In this document: piece after piece, positions 1 through 8,841 of the stretch
How positions within the stretch are numbered: position 1 is the stretch's first letter
Layout of the letters: every line of letters starts with the position of its first letter
NCBI GenBank assembly: GCA_001281695.1
Contig: LJIE01000001.1
Span: forward strand, 2,122,586-2,186,585
Length of the DNA stretch: 64,000 bases
Source of the DNA: a bacterium 336/3
GTDB taxonomy: Bacteria > Bacteroidota > Bacteroidia > Cytophagales > Thermonemataceae
Direction of reading: 5' to 3'
Program-made: the position numbers and the translations under genes
Notes under the pieces: model-generated
The model's input: only the letters and a program-made list of their open reading frames with translations
Told to the model about the DNA's origin: nothing
The model's database searches: none

Positions 1-1197
1 AGTTATTACAATAACAAAAGAATAATTAAAAATAACTTATACTCAAGTGTTTACCTGCCATTTCTGTTTAGAGTGATTGATAATAAATTTGTAATTACAC
101 ATAACCTTTCAGAAAATGCTTCTGTTCAGGCAGGTGACGAGATTGTTGCTATCAATGGATTTAAAATAAAAACTATCATAGATAGTCTGCTGACTGTGAG
201 TAAATCGGATGGAGAAAATGGCTTGAATAAACAATTAGACAATATCTCAATTTATCCTAACAGCCTGAACCTGAAAGACTATTGTTTATTTGATATATTT
301 TTCCCTTTGTTTTTCAAAAAAGATATTAACGAACTAAATTATACTTTTGAGATTCTTTCAGGAAAGAAAAAAATGCAAGTTACTTGTCAGGGGCTTTCTA
401 AAAATACTCGTTTAGACTTATTTACAGAAAGATATGGAAAAATTCCTAAAGATGAAGAATCATGGTATATCAAACCAATTAATCAAAATACAGTATTATT
501 TAGAATAGGAGATTTTACTACTTACAATTGGAAATTTGATTTCAATAAGTACTTAGATAGCGTTTTTGTACATATCAATCAGTCTGGTTATCAGAACTTA
601 ATCGTAGATATTCGTCAGAATGAGGGTGGAGCAGATGATGCAAGAGATGCAGTTTTATCTTATTTGACTTCAAAACCAATAAATGGCATTACTACAAAAA
701 GGTTATATCGTTATCAATCTATTCCTGATAGTTTGTTAGCATATTTGGATACATGGGATGATAATTTTAAGAAAGCTAAAACAGATTATGTTCTCACTCA
801 AAAAGGTTTTCATGAGCATAAAAACCAAAAAAGTACAGTAAAAGTAATTCCTTCCAATCCAAATCATTTCAAAGGGAAAATTTACTTGATTACGGATGCA
901 ACGAATAGTTCAGCAACGTTTACAATGGCAGACATTTTTAAAAGAAATAAACTTGGAACAATTGTAGGAGAAAAAACGGGTGGTAGCCAACAAGGAATTA
1001 ATGGAGGGGAAATATTCTTTTTATATTTACCAAATTCTGAAATGGAAATGGATGTGCCTCTTATCTATCAAGCTCCAATTACACAAAGAAAAGATGAAGG
1101 CATTCTGCCAGATTTTGAAATAAAAACTACTAAAAATGATATTTCAAATTCTAAAGATGCTCAAATACAGTTTATCACAAAAAAGCTAATTAAATAA
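1..1197 (+). CDS. S41-family (tail-protease type) peptidase, 5' end missing
   Basis: The reading frame is open to the first base of the window, so the true start lies upstream and only the C-terminal part is present. Near the beginning is a PDZ-like segment (AGDEIVAING). The catalytic domain follows, with the strand VDIRQNEGG around 604-632, the nucleophile region TNSSAT around 901-918 and the downstream VGEKTGG around 964-984. This Ser/Lys arrangement is typical of C-terminal processing peptidases of clan SK. Such proteins are usually secreted or periplasmic in Bacteroidota, but the signal sequence is not visible here. It is followed 27 bases later by a cysteine peptidase on the same strand, possibly an operon. 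Family call firm; substrate unknown. Confidence 0.85.
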   Translation, partial: SYYNNKRIIKNNLYSSVYLPFLFRVIDNKFVITHNLSENASVQAGDEIVAINGFKIKTIIDSLLTVSKSDGENGLNKQLDNISIYPNSLNLKDYCLFDIFFPLFFKKDINELNYTFEILSGKKKMQVTCQGLSKNTRLDLFTERYGKIPKDEESWYIKPINQNTVLFRIGDFTTYNWKFDFNKYLDSVFVHINQSGYQNLIVDIRQNEGGADDARDAVLSYLTSKPINGITTKRLYRYQSIPDSLLAYLDTWDDNFKKAKTDYVLTQKGFHEHKNQKSTVKVIPSNPNHFKGKIYLITDATNSSATFTMADIFKRNKLGTIVGEKTGGSQQGINGGEIFFLYLPNSEMEMDVPLIYQAPITQRKDEGILPDFEIKTTKNDISNSKDAQIQFITKKLIK

Positions 1198-1224
1198 AAT
1201 ATTACACAAATTAAATAACTATTT

Positions 1225-1992
1225 ATGAAATACGTAGCTTCAATCTTGGGAATTATCATTATAGGTTATGGGATTCTGTCCACTTCTCTATTTTTCTTTC
1301 CTGATAAAACCAAATGTATGCAAGAAAACGCATATCTTACCAAAACGCAGTGGCAACAAATGGGAGGTTTTGAAAAATATACCCCCGACAAACTCCGATT
1401 GGGTTGTTGGAGTACGGCTCTTGCTCAAATAGCTTATTATCATAAATTAAAACCTTATGGACAGGTGCAATATACTTCTAGACAAGGTTATAAAATCAAT
1501 GAAACTATGGATGGCAATCAGTTCTCTTTAGAGAAATTCACCAATACTATTGATCAAAATACTCCTCAAGAAATTAAAGAACAACTTGCCAAATACAATT
1601 ATTATGCTGCCTTGATTGTTCAAAAAGACTTTGGAACAGACCGATATATGAATAAATTGGCTCCAGCAAGCTTGTTTGAAAAAAATTATCGTGTAAAAGT
1701 AAGTCGTTATATTGCTTGGCATAATTTTGTACCTTACAGATTGGGTAAATTAGAGCAAATTATTTATGAAGAAATTAATGAAAAAAGACCTGTTTTTTTG
1801 CATTTTGCTAATCTAAAAGACTTTGGGCATTCTGTCGTGGTAGATGGCTATTGTTATAAAAATGGACGCTTTATGGTACACACCAATCAGGGGCAGGGTG
1901 GAGGAGATGATGGGTGGTATGATTTTTATAAAGGAATTATCAAGCCTGATGACAATGCTCTCAGAGTGGTTTACACTTTTCAACCTTATTAA
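1225..1992 (+). CDS. Membrane-anchored papain-like (C39/C10-like) cysteine peptidase
   Basis: A 255-residue protein with an N-terminal hydrophobic segment (residues 3-25) that acts as a signal or anchor. A papain-like triad can be read: Cys61 in GCWSTALAQIAYYH, His202 in FGHSVVVDGY and Asn221 in HTNQ. The CWxTAxAQ/YYH pattern resembles streptopain (C10) and C39-like peptidases of Bacteroidota. There is no propeptide of C10 length, so maturation by that route is unlikely. It lies between the S41 peptidase and an AraC regulator whose ATG immediately follows the stop codon, so the regulator is translationally coupled. The function could be processing of a secreted peptide or protein turnover; the substrate is unknown. 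Confidence 0.7.
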   Translation: MKYVASILGIIIIGYGILSTSLFFFPDKTKCMQENAYLTKTQWQQMGGFEKYTPDKLRLGCWSTALAQIAYYHKLKPYGQVQYTSRQGYKINETMDGNQFSLEKFTNTIDQNTPQEIKEQLAKYNYYAALIVQKDFGTDRYMNKLAPASLFEKNYRVKVSRYIAWHNFVPYRLGKLEQIIYEEINEKRPVFLHFANLKDFGHSVVVDGYCYKNGRFMVHTNQGQGGGDDGWYDFYKGIIKPDDNALRVVYTFQPY

Positions 1993-3207
1993 ATGTATTT
2001 TGTAGATTTATTTGTGCCTTTTAATTTCAACTTTTATAGTTCACTTTTATTACCTCCTTTTTTTCAGGGGGTAATTTTTGTAGTTTTATTGCTACAAAGA
2101 TTTTATAGAGAAAACCGAAAAAGTGATATTTGGCTTGCAGGTATTTTAGGGATACTAACCATCAGAATAGCTTTTTGGATGCTTGGCTATGCAGGGTGGT
2201 ACGATAAACACAATGCTTATACAACATTCATGTTTTATTTCCCATTCAATAATCTAATAGCGACAGGAACATTGCTGTATTTTTATTTTCTAAGTGTTAC
2301 CAATGTACAATTTCAACTCAAAAAAGAACATTACAAACACTTCATTTTGCCCATTTTATGGATATTAATGATAATTTTAAAGTTTGTAGTAGATTTTATA
2401 TATTATTATCCTTTTCCCAAAATAGAGGAACTACAATATGGAACAAAAGGATATTGGGCAGAGTTAGATAAATCTGTTGTAGCTAATACAATTTCATATA
2501 TTACATTTTTTTATTATGTGTATCTGACATTAAAAAAATATAAAGCATATGAGGTTTATATTCTTGAAAACTTCTCTTCTACAGAAAAAATAGATTTTGT
2601 ATGGTTGAGAAACCTCTTGTATGCAGTATTTGCTGTAGGCATGGTTGCTTTTGTATTTTTTATTGTAAGTATATTTTTTGTAAAATTAAGTTATTCCCAA
2701 GATTGGGTGGCATACTTAATATTAGGTATTCTGATTTATTATATTAGTATTTATGGCTATTATACAGATAAACCCTATAAACTCCACTTTGAAGAAGAAA
2801 AAAACACACAAGTAGAAGAAAAATCTTTAGAAAAAGTTCAGCCTCAAGATATAGTTGAATTAGAGGCTTGGAGGGTTAAAGTAGAAAAATATATACTTGA
2901 ATATCAGCCTTATCTCAATCCAGAACTTACACTTTCTGAATTATCAAAAGCTTTATCAACCAATACTTCTTATTTATCAAGAGTCATCAATGATCGTTTC
3001 GAGCAAAACTTCAATGATTTTATCAATGCTTATCGGATTCAAGAGTTTGTAAAAAAAATAAATAAAGGACAACATAAAACAGAAACACTTTTAAGTGTTG
3101 CTTATGATTGTGGATTCAATTCTAAGGCTACTTTTAACAGAGCTTTTAAAAAGATTCATGCTCAGACGCCTGTAGAATATATTCGCTCTATGAGTGTGAT
3201 TTTATGA
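1993..3207 (+). CDS. Membrane-bound AraC-family transcriptional regulator
   Basis: A 404-residue protein with about seven hydrophobic segments in residues 15-255 and a C-terminal AraC-type double helix-turn-helix in residues 295-400 (LTLSELSKALSTNTSYLSRVIN, then VAYDCGFNSKATFNRAFKK). This architecture of a polytopic sensor fused to an AraC DNA-binding domain is common in Bacteroidota and lets a membrane signal act directly on transcription. The ATG starts at the base after the TAA of the cysteine peptidase, so the two are probably made together. It ends 17 bases before the convergent LytTR gene. The target genes are unknown. Confidence 0.85.
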   Translation: MYFVDLFVPFNFNFYSSLLLPPFFQGVIFVVLLLQRFYRENRKSDIWLAGILGILTIRIAFWMLGYAGWYDKHNAYTTFMFYFPFNNLIATGTLLYFYFLSVTNVQFQLKKEHYKHFILPILWILMIILKFVVDFIYYYPFPKIEELQYGTKGYWAELDKSVVANTISYITFFYYVYLTLKKYKAYEVYILENFSSTEKIDFVWLRNLLYAVFAVGMVAFVFFIVSIFFVKLSYSQDWVAYLILGILIYYISIYGYYTDKPYKLHFEEEKNTQVEEKSLEKVQPQDIVELEAWRVKVEKYILEYQPYLNPELTLSELSKALSTNTSYLSRVINDRFEQNFNDFINAYRIQEFVKKINKGQHKTETLLSVAYDCGFNSKATFNRAFKKIHAQTPVEYIRSMSVIL

Positions 3208-3224
3208 ATTGGAATAAGCAACCA

Positions 3225-3938
3225 TTATTTTAAAGTCTTCATATAATCTTCTACATTTGTTTTATACTTTCTTCCTACGGGAATTTCGAATTGTTCAATT
3301 TCAATTTCTGTTGATGACAATTGTTGTATTTTTTGCTTTGCAACCAAAAATGATTTATGTACCCTTATAAAATCTTCTTCACCCAATAAGTCTTCTATTT
3401 CTTTCATTGTGCTTCTAACCACATATTTTTTCCCTTGACAATAAATAATCATATAATCTTTTAATGCTTGTATATGAGTTATCGTCATTCTATCAATTAA
3501 TATAGTTTTATTTCCCGTTTTAATGATCAGTTGTGACTGAAGAGGATTTTCTTTTTCAATACTAGATTTCAATGCTTGTAGCTTCAAAAACTCAGTAGCT
3601 CGACTAACTGCAACATCGAAACGTTCTCTTCGAATGGGTTTTACTAAATAGTCCATAACCCCCAAATCAAAACCTTCAAGTGTATAATTTAAATAGGCTG
3701 TTGTAAAAATAGTAATGGGCTTCTCCTGAAAAGATTGTAAAAAATGAATCCCATTTTCTTCAGGCATTTCAATATCTAAAAATAAAATATCTATTTTATT
3801 ATCAATTAAGTAAGTTTTAGCTTCCTCAGCAGAATAACATTGCTCAACCAGTTCTAATTGCTCATTTAACTGAATATATTCTTTAAGAACAGAGTGAGCT
3901 AGGGGTTCATCATCTATAATCATACATTGATACTTCAT
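3225..3938 (-). CDS. LytTR-family response regulator
   Basis: A 237-residue two-domain response regulator. The receiver domain (1-120) has the acidic pair IIDDEPLA at the N-terminus, phosphoacceptor Asp55 in LFLDIEMPEENG and Lys near 105 in YLVKPI. The C-terminal LytTR DNA-binding domain (about 135-235) has the typical DRMTITHIQALKDYMIIY start and the VRSTMKEIEDLL/FIRVHKSFLVA segments. It overlaps the upstream histidine kinase gene by four bases (ATGA), so the pair is one operon and one signalling system. Three divergent beta-lactamase-fold genes next to the kinase are possible targets, by proximity only. Confidence 0.92.
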   Translation of the reverse strand: MKYQCMIIDDEPLAHSVLKEYIQLNEQLELVEQCYSAEEAKTYLIDNKIDILFLDIEMPEENGIHFLQSFQEKPITIFTTAYLNYTLEGFDLGVMDYLVKPIRRERFDVAVSRATEFLKLQALKSSIEKENPLQSQLIIKTGNKTILIDRMTITHIQALKDYMIIYCQGKKYVVRSTMKEIEDLLGEEDFIRVHKSFLVAKQKIQQLSSTEIEIEQFEIPVGRKYKTNVEDYMKTLK

Positions 3939-4963
3939 ACTAAATTGATATGTAGATTTACTAAAAACGATTTTTTATTTTTTTCAAGAAGTAATTTATA
4001 TTTATTAGGATAAAATAACTCAAGTCTTTTTTTTACATTTTCAATACCAATCCCATAAGACTCAACAGCAACAGTATTGTTTTCTGGTGGAATATTGTTT
4101 TCAATAGATAAATGAAGTTGTCCTTCATTTGTTTGAATACGAATATGAATAAAGCCACTCTTAGAAACTGTATTTAGTCCATGTTTAAAAGCATTTTCAA
4201 CAAAAGGAAGTAGTATCAAAGGCGTAATCTGATGGTTATTATTTGTGTGATCAGATGAAAACAAAATATCTGCTTTAGGTTTTCGAAGCATTTCTAGTTC
4301 AATATAATTTTTTAATAGTAATATCTCTTTTTTTAAGAAGACTTTATCTGCTTTCCCTTCTGCTAATATATACTTTAAAATATCTGCTAACTTTAAAACA
4401 AATTCACCTGCTTGCTCCGATTTCTCTAAAATTAATGCGTATAGATTATTAAGTGTATTCAATAAAAAATGAGGATTTATTTGAGCCTTCAGAAAATTAA
4501 GTTCAGCAATTGTTTTTTCAAGCTCAATTCTTTTTAGCTTTTCTTTTTGCTCATAAAAATCAACTGTAATCTGTAAAAAGAAAGCTGTCAATACATACCT
4601 TACAGCCATAAAGAATTGTTTTATAAAAAATATAAATGTCAAATCTTTATTATCTAAGTCCCTGATATCTCTGACAAATAGCTCTAATCTTGAATTAACA
4701 TATCCAACTAAAGCAGTAATTGAAAATATACAAATGAAATAGAGAAAATATTTTTTAGCAATAAACAACTTTGGATAAAACAACAATAGATTTAAGTAAA
4801 CTAAAACCACAAGGGCTACTGTTTTTACTACTACATAAATGATGAAATAAAACTTGCTTACCTTAAATAACTCATTGGCATCAATTCCCAACGAAATAGT
4901 CACCACTATCCAAAGTAAAATATGGAAAAAATATTTCTGTATAAAACTAGAGGGTTCTCTCAT
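3935..4963 (-). CDS. LytS/YehU-type sensor histidine kinase
   Basis: A 342-residue kinase with four predicted transmembrane helices (about 10-30, 38-62, 70-90, 112-132), a short coiled region and a His_kinase domain. The phosphoacceptor is His165 in QINPHFLLNTLNNLY and the N-box is PLILLPFVENAFKHGLN, followed by the glycine-rich GIGIENVKKRL. The sensor part has no large extracytoplasmic loop, so a signal within or near the membrane is likely. It overlaps the LytTR regulator by four bases. Its start faces the divergent hydrolase gene at 5107 across 143 bases. Confidence 0.92.
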   Translation of the reverse strand: MREPSSFIQKYFFHILLWIVVTISLGIDANELFKVSKFYFIIYVVVKTVALVVLVYLNLLLFYPKLFIAKKYFLYFICIFSITALVGYVNSRLELFVRDIRDLDNKDLTFIFFIKQFFMAVRYVLTAFFLQITVDFYEQKEKLKRIELEKTIAELNFLKAQINPHFLLNTLNNLYALILEKSEQAGEFVLKLADILKYILAEGKADKVFLKKEILLLKNYIELEMLRKPKADILFSSDHTNNNHQITPLILLPFVENAFKHGLNTVSKSGFIHIRIQTNEGQLHLSIENNIPPENNTVAVESYGIGIENVKKRLELFYPNKYKLLLEKNKKSFLVNLHINLV

Positions 4964-5069
4964 AAATCAAAATTGAGGTAATAATTTATAAAATTACTGC
5001 TATTTGTCGCAAAAATTAGCTGTTCGTCTCATATTTATGATAATTGTATGTTGTGATATTTTTAATACA

Positions 5070-5077
5070 TATTTTTG
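5070..5077 (+). promoter_or_regulatory. Putative -7 promoter element for the hydrolase cluster
   Basis: TATTTTTG fits the Bacteroidota TAnnTTTG -7 consensus and lies 30 bases before the ATG at 5107. A correctly spaced -33 TTTG was not found, so an activator may be needed. The 143-base divergent spacer would also hold the promoter of the LytS/LytTR operon. Confidence 0.45.
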
Positions 5078-5106
5078 ACTAAAGCTATTTAAAAACTTAT
5101 AGTCAA

Positions 5107-6576
5107 ATGAAACAAAAATTATATATTGTTCTTCATATTTTGATCTTGGTGTTTCTTACCACAAATTCTGTAAAAGTATTTGGACAAATACCACTTGACA
5201 GCATCAAATCAATCATCGAAAAAGAAGTATCAAATAAAAGAAGCAAAAGTATAATTGTTGGTATTGTGGATGCCAATGGTCGGCATATCATAAGTATTGG
5301 TGTGAAAAATGATGTGTCTAAAGAAAAACCTGATGGCAATACGATTTATGAAATTGGCTCTATTGGAAAACTTTTTACTGCTTTAGCAATGGCAGAAATG
5401 AACTTGAAAAAAGAATTGAATTATAATGACCCAATTTCAAAATTCTTACCAAAAACTGTAAAAACGCCTGTAAAAAATGGGAAAGAAATATCCCTGCTTC
5501 ATTTATCCACTAATAGGTCAGGGCTTCCCAGAGTACAGTATAATCTTGATCCAAAAAACTTAGATGATCCTTTTGCAGACTATACAGATGCTCAATTGTA
5601 TGAATATATCTCTGGTTTTGAGTTGAATAGAGATGTTAATTCAAAGTGGCAGTATTCTAATGTAGGATATGGACTTTTAGGGCATATTCTTTCTTTAGTA
5701 GCTAAAAAAGACTATGAAACTTTAATAAAACAAAAAATTTGTAGCCCACTACAAATGAAAAACACAGTTGTAACATTTAACTCCAAAAAACACTCTAATT
5801 ACGCTACAGGGCATTCAGAATGTGGAAGACCCGTAAAAGGTTGGAGTGGTGGGACACAAACTTTAGCAGGTGCAGGTGCATTTCGTTCTACAACAAATGA
5901 CTTATTAAATTTTGCTGCTGCAAATCTTGGTATTACCAAAACAGATTTATTACCTGCAATGGAATTATCACACATCAATCAGGGAAAAAAAGATGGCAAC
6001 GATGGCTTTGTTACAATGGGTTGGACGATTATGAGTGAAGATAATCAAAATATACTTTGGAAAGATGGGGGTACTTTTGGTTGTAGAACTTTTATTGGTA
6101 TTGATAAAAAAAATAAATATGGTATTGTGATTCTCTCTAATGCAGATAACCCCGTTACAGATATTGGTTTGCATATTATGGATAATACCAATGAAATAAA
6201 ACCTTATCAATACAAGTGGAATTTAGTAGATACGCTTTATAATTCTATTCAATTAAAAGGTATTGATGCTTCTGTTGCATTATATCATCAACTAAAGAAA
6301 GAAAATAAAGGAGATTTTATTTTTAATCCCATGCAATTATATCATTTAGGGAACGAACTGAGAAAACAAAAAAAGATAAGTGAGGCTATTAAAATATTTG
6401 AACTCAATATGAGTGAATATCCAAAGATACCAAATGTTTATGAAAGCCTTGGAGAAATACATAAACGAAATGGGAATAAAAAAAATGCTATTCAATATTT
6501 TGAAAAATTAGTAGAAATAGAGCCTCAAAATCCACGATGGGCATATCTTTTAAATAAACTTAAATCTAAAAATTAA
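5107..6576 (+). CDS. Secreted beta-lactamase-fold serine hydrolase with C-terminal TPRs
   Basis: A 489-residue protein with a signal peptide (1-26) and a class C beta-lactamase/DD-peptidase-like domain. The active-site SxxK is Ser85-Ile-Gly-Lys88 in YEIGSIGKLFTALAM and the second motif is YSN in WQYSNVGYGLLG. After about residue 385 come TPR-like helices (ISEAIKIFELNMSEYP, PNVYESLGEIHKRNGNKKNAIQYFEK). This fold covers esterases, peptidases and true beta-lactamases, and sequence alone does not separate them. It is the first of three tandem paralogues; only six bases separate it from the next. Likely regulated with the divergent LytS/LytTR pair, by position only. Confidence 0.85.
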   Translation: MKQKLYIVLHILILVFLTTNSVKVFGQIPLDSIKSIIEKEVSNKRSKSIIVGIVDANGRHIISIGVKNDVSKEKPDGNTIYEIGSIGKLFTALAMAEMNLKKELNYNDPISKFLPKTVKTPVKNGKEISLLHLSTNRSGLPRVQYNLDPKNLDDPFADYTDAQLYEYISGFELNRDVNSKWQYSNVGYGLLGHILSLVAKKDYETLIKQKICSPLQMKNTVVTFNSKKHSNYATGHSECGRPVKGWSGGTQTLAGAGAFRSTTNDLLNFAAANLGITKTDLLPAMELSHINQGKKDGNDGFVTMGWTIMSEDNQNILWKDGGTFGCRTFIGIDKKNKYGIVILSNADNPVTDIGLHIMDNTNEIKPYQYKWNLVDTLYNSIQLKGIDASVALYHQLKKENKGDFIFNPMQLYHLGNELRKQKKISEAIKIFELNMSEYPKIPNVYESLGEIHKRNGNKKNAIQYFEKLVEIEPQNPRWAYLLNKLKSKN

Positions 6577-6582
6577 AAGACT

Positions 6583-7659
6583 ATGAAGACGTTTTTTAAC
6601 ACTATGATTCTTTCTTTCTGCTTATTTAATACATGCTTTTCACAATCCAAGAATATAGAAACAATAAAAGGGAAAAAAATAAGTATTGAGCAATTAAATA
6701 CATTTATAACAAATCAAATGGATAGTCTAAACATACCAGGGTTTTCATTGGCTGTTATCAATAATGGGAAGATAGTACACTACAAAAACTATGGTGTAAA
6801 AAACTTAGAAACGAAGGAAAAGGTAAATGAGCAGACCATTTTTGAATTGTGTTCTGTATCAAAACCAGTATTTGCCTACTTTGTATTATTACAAGTGCAA
6901 AAAAATATTTTAGACTTAGATAAACCACTTTATTTATACTATACCGATTCAAAAATAGATACAGTGAAAGGGTATTATAAAGAGGTAACAGCCAGAATGA
7001 TTCTAAATCACTGTTCAGGGTTTCCCAATTGGCGTAAAGATGAAGATTTCAATAATCCTCTATTTTTTATAGCCAAACCAGGTACTAAGTATGGCTATTC
7101 TGGAGAAGGCTATCAATATTTGGCAAGAGTTTTAGGCAAGATTCTGAAAAAAACTGATTTGGAATTGAACGACTATTTTCAGAAAGAAGTAGTGAAACCT
7201 CTGAAGATAAAAAGTATGAATTTTACTTGGAATAAGTCTTTGCAGGCATTAAAAGCTTATTCTCACCGAAAAGGAAAACCAACAGATAACAGCTCACAAG
7301 GACCTGCAGATTGGTTTGGGGCTGCAGGAAGTTTACATAGCAATGCTCATGATTATGCCAAGTTTTTACTACAAGTCATGAATAAAAAAAATAAAGTAAG
7401 CCAACAACTTGTGGCATTAAACACTTCTTTACCTAAAGAACCAGATAGCTTGTATCGTAGTTATGGGTTTCCCTACAAACTTACAAATGGGAAGGTGCGA
7501 TATTTTCATTCTGGTAATAATGGAGATGCAAAGGCTTATACTCATTTCTATCTTGAAGAAAAGTTTGGCTTAGTGGTATTTAGCAATTGTGACAATTTAT
7601 TTTCCTCTATGTTTATGCATAAACTATTTGCATTGCTTGAAGAGGAAATGACTTATTAG
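6583..7659 (+). CDS. Secreted beta-lactamase-fold serine hydrolase
   Basis: A 358-residue protein with a signal peptide (1-20) and a class C beta-lactamase-like domain. The catalytic SxxK is Ser91-Val-Ser-Lys94 in FELCSVSKPVFAYF and the YSG of YGYSGEGYQYLA is the usual Tyr-X-Asn position, with Gly replacing Asn. FHSGNNGDAKAY is the equivalent of the third motif. The TPR extension of the first paralogue is missing. It follows the first hydrolase by six bases and is surely co-transcribed with it. The substrate is unknown; peptidoglycan fragments, D-amino-acid peptides and esters are all plausible for this family. Confidence 0.85.
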   Translation: MKTFFNTMILSFCLFNTCFSQSKNIETIKGKKISIEQLNTFITNQMDSLNIPGFSLAVINNGKIVHYKNYGVKNLETKEKVNEQTIFELCSVSKPVFAYFVLLQVQKNILDLDKPLYLYYTDSKIDTVKGYYKEVTARMILNHCSGFPNWRKDEDFNNPLFFIAKPGTKYGYSGEGYQYLARVLGKILKKTDLELNDYFQKEVVKPLKIKSMNFTWNKSLQALKAYSHRKGKPTDNSSQGPADWFGAAGSLHSNAHDYAKFLLQVMNKKNKVSQQLVALNTSLPKEPDSLYRSYGFPYKLTNGKVRYFHSGNNGDAKAYTHFYLEEKFGLVVFSNCDNLFSSMFMHKLFALLEEEMTY

Positions 7660-7701
7660 AAAAAATAGTAAAATATAAATTTATTAAACACTTAATTATC
7701 T

Positions 7702-8775
7702 ATGAAAGATTTGATTTCAATAATGATATTCTATTTATTAAATACATTTGTATTTGCTCAAACAAAAGATAAAATAGATTTTTTCATTGAAAATAAAATG
7801 AAAGAAAAAAGAATTATAGGATTACAGTTAGCTATTGTAAAAAATGGCAAAATTGTAAAAACTGGTAATTATGGATACGCCAATTTACAAGATTCTATTT
7901 TGGTAAATCAAAACACCATTTTCACTATAAATTCTATTACAAAAGCATTTACTGGTGTAGCCATAATGCAATTAGTAGAAGCTGGAAAAATAAGTTTACA
8001 GGATCCTATTTCAAAATATGTAGATAGTTTGCCTTTATCATGGCGAAAAGTTACCATAAGACAATTAGCCAGTAATATTTCTGGTATCCCAAATTTGATG
8101 GATAGTAATGCAAAACTTATTGCAGAAAATGCAGAAGAATCTTGGAAAAAAGTACAGACTTTACCTAATGAATTTGAAGCTGGAGAACAATTTAGTTATA
8201 ATCAAACAAATTATACGCTACTAAAAAAGGCAATAGAAAAAGTTACAGGTATTTCTTTTGAAGATTTTGTAAAAAAGCATCACTTTGAAAAAGTTGGTAT
8301 GAAAAATACTACTAAACGAGGCTTTGGCGATTTTTATGATGTAACATATAATCATGCAAGAGGCTATACATATTTTGTAAATGGAGACCTTACTAATATT
8401 AACCCAGAAATATTTCCACCTATTACAAGAACAGCTGCGGGTATGCAATCTACGGCTACAGAAATAGCAAGTTGGTTAATTAATTTGCAAAATCTACAAC
8501 TATTAAAAAATAAAGAATCACTGACTGAAATGTGGACACCCTCACGTTTAAAAAATGGTAAAACAGCAGGTTTTGGTGATTTGTTAAATGGATATGCTAT
8601 TGGTTGGTTTACTGTTATAAGAAAAAATCGCCCAGCAGTAGCATCCATTGGTGGTGGGCGTTCTGCAATATTTATCTATCCAAAAGAGCAACTCTCTATA
8701 ATTGTTCTTACAAACTTACAAGGTGCATCACCAGAAAACTTTATTGATGAAATAGCTAAATTTTATTTTGAATAA
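7702..8775 (+). CDS. Secreted beta-lactamase-fold serine hydrolase
   Basis: A 357-residue paralogue of the two preceding genes with a signal peptide (1-20, ending VFAQ). The SxxK is Ser78-Ile-Thr-Lys81 in INSITKAFTGVAIMQ and the second motif is YNQ in FSYNQTNYTLLKK. The C-terminal part ends with a typical glycine-rich strand (ASIGGGRSAIFIYP) in place of the KTG motif. It is 42 bases after the second gene, so the three probably form one transcript. Divergence between the three suggests different substrates rather than recent copies. Confidence 0.85.
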   Translation: MKDLISIMIFYLLNTFVFAQTKDKIDFFIENKMKEKRIIGLQLAIVKNGKIVKTGNYGYANLQDSILVNQNTIFTINSITKAFTGVAIMQLVEAGKISLQDPISKYVDSLPLSWRKVTIRQLASNISGIPNLMDSNAKLIAENAEESWKKVQTLPNEFEAGEQFSYNQTNYTLLKKAIEKVTGISFEDFVKKHHFEKVGMKNTTKRGFGDFYDVTYNHARGYTYFVNGDLTNINPEIFPPITRTAAGMQSTATEIASWLINLQNLQLLKNKESLTEMWTPSRLKNGKTAGFGDLLNGYAIGWFTVIRKNRPAVASIGGGRSAIFIYPKEQLSIIVLTNLQGASPENFIDEIAKFYFE

Positions 8776-8841
8776 ACAACATAAACTTGTAAAGAAATTT
8801 TCATGACATCCAATACGAAAATACCAATTCAGTTAGTAGAT

